Shown piece by piece: positions 60,693 through 64,000 of a DNA stretch of 64,000 bases. The translations under genes were made by a program, and so were the position numbers. The notes beneath the pieces are model-generated. The model made no database searches, had not been told where the DNA came from, and saw nothing but the letters and a program-made list of their open reading frames with translations. Every line of letters starts with the position of its first letter. Position 1 is the stretch's first letter. Origin of the DNA: Palsa-892 sp963751615 (lineage in GTDB: Bacteria > Pseudomonadota > Alphaproteobacteria > Rhizobiales > Xanthobacteraceae); assembly GCA_963751615.1 (NCBI GenBank), contig CAVVVG010000005.1, positions 1,116,001 to 1,180,000 on the forward strand, in the 5' to 3' direction.

Positions 60693-63104
60693 ATGCACCC
60701 CATTTCAACCCGCACATCAACCACGAGGGCTCGCGACGGAATTGCCGGGGCCTTACGGTGGCGCTTGGTTGAACTCGGCGGTTTTTTACTTCTCGCGATT
60801 GCAGGAATTCTCATCGTCGCACTCGCGACCTGGTCAGCACTCGATCCAAGTTTTAACTATGCGACCGATAATCCAGCCCGCAATCTGCTTGGCAAACCCG
60901 GAGCAATTTTCGCCGATTTTCTGATGCAGGTTTTTGGGTTGGCGGCTGTCCTTGTCGTACTCCCAATCGCCGTCTGGGGCTGGCGATTCATTACTCACCG
61001 CCCACTTCTACGTACGCGGATACGATTAGTTGCTTGGTTTGTTAGTACAATTTTAGCCGCAGGTTTCGCCGCGTGTCTAAAACCTACGCTGAACTGGCCC
61101 CTACCGAGTGGCCTTGGTGGCGTCGTTGGCGATTTATTGTTGAAGATTCCGCTGTGGATTTCTGGAGGCTCGCTTGCGGCCGCAAGCCGCATAGGTCTTG
61201 CAGCGATTTTCGGGATTCTCTCAGCATTAACGCTCGCAATCGCGTTTGGCATGGGCTTCAAATCCATAGGCTTCCTCGAAGAAGATTTTGATGAAGAGAA
61301 TAACGAAAAGCCGGGGCGCGCAGCTGTTTCTCTCGGCGCAATTGCTCATGCGTTTCTTGCTTTAAAAGCAAGAATTTTTCGCCGAAATCGGCTTGGCTTC
61401 ATTGCTCTCTTCTATGAAATGTTTGCACCCGGAGAGCAACCACCGGAGCGTCGATCCAGACAAGAACCCCTGCTGGGTAATGGAGAAGATCGTACACCTG
61501 ACCAGGAATATCAGAATTACGATCCTCGCCGGGAAAGACGGCACGCTACATCATCTGCTTCAGCGCGGAAGAAGCGAACAATGCGAGGGCGCTACGAGTT
61601 TCCGCCGCTTGACCTTCTGTCGCCCGCGCCCAAGGAGCGCGCTCCCGCCCTTTCTTCCGCAGTACTCGACGAAAATTCTCGCATGCTGGAAAGCGTGCTT
61701 GAGGATTTTGGCGTGCGCGGCGAAATCGTAACTGCGCACCCCGGACCCGTTGTTACACTCTACGAATTAGAACCCGCTCCCGGCATCAAATCGTCCCGGG
61801 TGATCAGTCTTGCAGACGATATAGCTCGTTCAATGAGTGCGGTATCTACGCGCGTCGCGGTCGTGCCAGGCCGCAATGCGATCGGCGTCGAATTGCCCAA
61901 CCCGAAGCGCGAGAAAGTTGTCCTGCGGGAACAGCTTTCGTCGAAGGATTTCATCAATAGCAAAACGAGTTTGCCCCTTTGCCTCGGCAAGACGATTGGC
62001 GGCGAGCCCGTGATTGTAGATCTTGCTCGCATGCCGCACTTATTGATTGCAGGCACCACCGGTTCGGGAAAATCCGTCGCAATCAACACAATGATTTTGT
62101 CGTTACTTTATCGTCTGCGGCCAGAAGAATGCCGCCTGATTCTTGTCGATCCAAAAATGCTTGAGCTCTCTGTTTACGACGGCATACCTCATCTTCTTGC
62201 GCCCGTCGTTACCGATCCGCGCAAGGCCATCATCGCACTCAAATGGACTGTAAGAGAAATGGAGGAACGGTACAAAAAAATGTCAAAGGTCGGCGTGCGC
62301 AATATCGACGGTTTCAATGCGCGCGTTGCCGAGGCCCGTGAAAAAGGCGAAACCATCACGCGCACAGTGCAAACCGGCTTCGATCGCGAAACAGGGGAAG
62401 CGGTCTATGAGCATCAGGAAATGCAGCTTACCCCCCTGCCCTTTATCGTTGTTGTCGTCGACGAGATGGCCGATCTCATGATGGTTGCGGGCAAGGACAT
62501 TGAGGGAGCAATTCAGCGCTTGGCCCAGATGGCGCGCGCCGCCGGTATCCATTTGGTAATGGCAACCCAGAGACCTTCGGTCGACGTTATCACTGGTACA
62601 ATCAAGGCAAATTTCCCCACCCGTATCTCTTTCCAGGTCACATCCAAGATCGACAGTCGCACAATTCTTGGCGAACAAGGCGCCGAACAGCTGCTCGGTC
62701 AGGGTGACATGCTGTACATGGCCGGCGGTGGTCGCATCAGCCGCGTCCATGGTCCGTTCGTTTCAGATCGAGAGGTCGAGCGCGTCGTGGCGCATCTGAA
62801 GGAACAAGGCACGCCCGAATATCTCGACGCCGTCACGGCCGAGGAGGAAGATAGCGACGGCGGTAATGTCTTCGATAACGGCACCTTCGGTGCCGAAGAT
62901 GGGGGCGACCTCTATAAACAAGCCGTGCAGATCGTGCTCCGCGACCGCAAGGCTTCGACGAGCTATGTCCAGCGGCGATTGCAAATCGGGTATAACCGCG
63001 CCGCAACGATTATCGAGCGAATGGAAAAAGAGGGCATTGTCGGCCCCGCAAATCACGCCGGCAAACGAGAAATCCTCGTTGAGGGTGCCGAAAGCCCCTA
63101 TTGA
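60693..63104 (+). CDS. ftsK: DNA translocase FtsK
   Basis: An 803-residue septal DNA pump. It has four to five N-terminal membrane helices (about 30-205), a charged linker to about 310, and the motor domain with Walker A GTTGSGKSVAIN near residue 455, Walker B FIVVVVDEMADLMMVAG near 587 and MATQRPSVDVITGTIKANFP. The C-terminal gamma DNA-reading domain (about 740-803) contains ASTSYVQRRLQIGYNRAATIIERMEKEGIVG. It moves and resolves chromosome ends at division. The linker is short compared with E. coli FtsK, as usual in alphaproteobacteria. Confidence 0.96.
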   Translation: MHPISTRTSTTRARDGIAGALRWRLVELGGFLLLAIAGILIVALATWSALDPSFNYATDNPARNLLGKPGAIFADFLMQVFGLAAVLVVLPIAVWGWRFITHRPLLRTRIRLVAWFVSTILAAGFAACLKPTLNWPLPSGLGGVVGDLLLKIPLWISGGSLAAASRIGLAAIFGILSALTLAIAFGMGFKSIGFLEEDFDEENNEKPGRAAVSLGAIAHAFLALKARIFRRNRLGFIALFYEMFAPGEQPPERRSRQEPLLGNGEDRTPDQEYQNYDPRRERRHATSSASARKKRTMRGRYEFPPLDLLSPAPKERAPALSSAVLDENSRMLESVLEDFGVRGEIVTAHPGPVVTLYELEPAPGIKSSRVISLADDIARSMSAVSTRVAVVPGRNAIGVELPNPKREKVVLREQLSSKDFINSKTSLPLCLGKTIGGEPVIVDLARMPHLLIAGTTGSGKSVAINTMILSLLYRLRPEECRLILVDPKMLELSVYDGIPHLLAPVVTDPRKAIIALKWTVREMEERYKKMSKVGVRNIDGFNARVAEAREKGETITRTVQTGFDRETGEAVYEHQEMQLTPLPFIVVVVDEMADLMMVAGKDIEGAIQRLAQMARAAGIHLVMATQRPSVDVITGTIKANFPTRISFQVTSKIDSRTILGEQGAEQLLGQGDMLYMAGGGRISRVHGPFVSDREVERVVAHLKEQGTPEYLDAVTAEEEDSDGGNVFDNGTFGAEDGGDLYKQAVQIVLRDRKASTSYVQRRLQIGYNRAATIIERMEKEGIVGPANHAGKREILVEGAESPY

Positions 63105-63179
63105 CCCCAGGCATCCCGAGTCGCCAAATCGCCATAACTCACGGTTAGCCGTTCGAGTGAGTCGTCCAGCGGAGGAAGT

Positions 63180-63839
63180 ATGAATCGGTTATTGGCCTGT
63201 GCCGGCGTAACGCTGATTGGCGTATTAGCCACCAATTTCGCTTTCGCGGCGCCTCCATCGGCTCCCTTTTCGACCGCGCCGAGATCTTCGCTGGACGCTA
63301 AACAGCGTGCTGCGCTCGAAAAGATTAATTCTTATTTCAATTCCGTGGGCGCCATGACGGGTAATTTCGTACAGATTGGTCCAGACGGCGCCAAAACCGA
63401 GGGCCAGTTTTTCATGCTCAAGCCCGGAAAAATCCGTTTTGAATACGATCCTCCAAGTCCCATCGAATTGATTTCGGACGGGGATGCCGTCGCCGTGCGC
63501 GACCGCAAATTGGCGACCCAGGATATTTATCCCCTGTCACAAACACCGCTGCGCTTCTTGCTTTCGGATAAGCTGGATTTGCTTAAGGATGCCAACGTTA
63601 CAAATGTTTATGGTGATGACCTTTTCATGACGGTCGTTATCGAGGAAAAGACAATTGCCGCAGGAACGCATAAATTGATGATTATGTTCGGTTCGAAAGA
63701 TTATCAGCTAAAACAGTGGACCGTAACTGATCCGCAAGGTTATGACACGACCGTTGCCGTCTCTAATCTAGATTCCACCAAGAAACCCGATCCGAAATTA
63801 TTTAAGATTAATTACGAGCGATCATTACAAGCGCAATAA
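63180..63839 (+). CDS. LolA-like outer-membrane lipoprotein carrier
   Basis: A 219-residue periplasmic protein with a signal peptide (about 1-23, ending AFA) and a LolA domain: INSYFNSVGAMTGNFVQIGPDG, GQFFMLKPGKIRFEYDPPSPIELISDGD and a late LKQWTVTDPQGYDTTVAVSNL. It should ferry lipoproteins from LolCDE to the outer membrane. The place between ftsK and xthA is the normal one in alphaproteobacteria. Confidence 0.9.
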   Translation: MNRLLACAGVTLIGVLATNFAFAAPPSAPFSTAPRSSLDAKQRAALEKINSYFNSVGAMTGNFVQIGPDGAKTEGQFFMLKPGKIRFEYDPPSPIELISDGDAVAVRDRKLATQDIYPLSQTPLRFLLSDKLDLLKDANVTNVYGDDLFMTVVIEEKTIAAGTHKLMIMFGSKDYQLKQWTVTDPQGYDTTVAVSNLDSTKKPDPKLFKINYERSLQAQ

Positions 63840-63874
63840 CGAAATTCAATTTCATCATCTATTACCCAGCTTCT

Positions 63875-64000
63875 ATGCGTTTCACTATCGCCACATGGAA
63901 TATCAATTCGGTTCGGTTGCGCTTTCCGCTGATTAAGAAATTTCTTATACGTCATGCCCCTGACGTGCTCTGTCTTCAAGAAACCAAATGTCCTAATGAC
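63875..64000 (+). CDS. xthA: Exodeoxyribonuclease III, 5' end only
   Basis: The first 42 residues of an ExoIII/AP endonuclease: MRFTIATWNINSVRLRFPL and DVLCLQETKCPND. The Asn of WNINS and the metal-binding Glu of LQETK are both present. The rest lies beyond the window. Confidence 0.92.
   Translation, partial: MRFTIATWNINSVRLRFPLIKKFLIRHAPDVLCLQETKCPND

Noticed and set aside
60452..60814. 120-codon minus-strand frame and a 61-codon plus-strand frame before ftsK
   Set aside because: No ribosome-binding site or known motif; the first runs antisense into the real start of ftsK.

Overview
The window looks like chromosomal DNA of an alphaproteobacterium of the order Hyphomicrobiales (Rhizobiales), close to the Bradyrhizobiaceae/Xanthobacteraceae. 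The reasons are gene content and order: hemC-hemD-mitofilin-like-hemY diverging from tsaD-gpsA-(yciI)-EVE; an SDHAF4-like gene beside an RsmB-type methyltransferase, a heparinase-family protein and purH; a 1613-residue NAD-glutamate dehydrogenase; and paired glnK-amtB modules. Most of it is ordinary core genome, densely packed with many 4-bp stop/start overlaps. No integrase, transposase, phage gene or CRISPR array is visible.

Layout. 1-7955 (minus): an acyl-CoA catabolic operon with four acyl-CoA dehydrogenases (one cut by the window edge), two crotonase-fold enzymes, an SDR and an ACAD11-type phosphotransferase. 8318-11511 (plus): TonB-like protein, ABC-F ATPase and a tiny secreted protein ending at a strong terminator. 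11607-12848: an unknown membrane-anchored protein and a secreted PTP-like protein. 13262-16498: a thiol-redox group (thioredoxin-CcdA fusion, TrxB, DsbA-like). 16551-19031: a small accessory segment bounded by an intact tRNA-Thr(CGT) and a 45-nt duplicate of that tRNA's 3' half, with a further 14-nt copy inside; it carries a LysR remnant, a secreted MORN-repeat protein and a small secreted protein. 19067-26959: haem synthesis genes, tsaD, gpsA, a broken yciI, an EVE protein and a methyltransferase. 27011-31030: DUF1761, acs, an L,D-transpeptidase, an extensin-like protein and an SDHAF4-like protein. 31121-37322: RsmB-like, heparinase-like, purH and an MFS transporter. 37342-42183: NAD-glutamate dehydrogenase. 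42347-45085: peroxidase-related protein, two TPM proteins and LemA. 45399-50139: a three-gene 2-oxoacid:ferredoxin oxidoreductase unit with a GltD-like electron-transfer subunit. 50173-51619: a second tRNA-flanked segment, here tRNA-Gly(GCC) and a 17-nt 3' duplicate, with an ABM-like gene, a GFA-family gene and four copies of a palindromic repeat. 51755-56325: ProX-like deacylase, CnoX-like thioredoxin, LON-domain protein, Trm112-like, UbiH-like, TesB. 56512-60351: two consecutive glnK-amtB modules. 60693-64000: ftsK, lolA-like and the start of xthA.

How the parts connect. Three sets bear on carbon/nitrogen balance: NAD-glutamate dehydrogenase, the 2-oxoacid oxidoreductase and the doubled P-II/ammonium channel pairs. 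The fatty-acid operon and acetyl-CoA synthetase both yield acetyl-CoA. The most unusual material is in the two tRNA-flanked segments. Both have the signature of integration at a tRNA 3' end (distal partial copies in the tRNA's own orientation, on the 3' side), yet neither retains a visible integrase.
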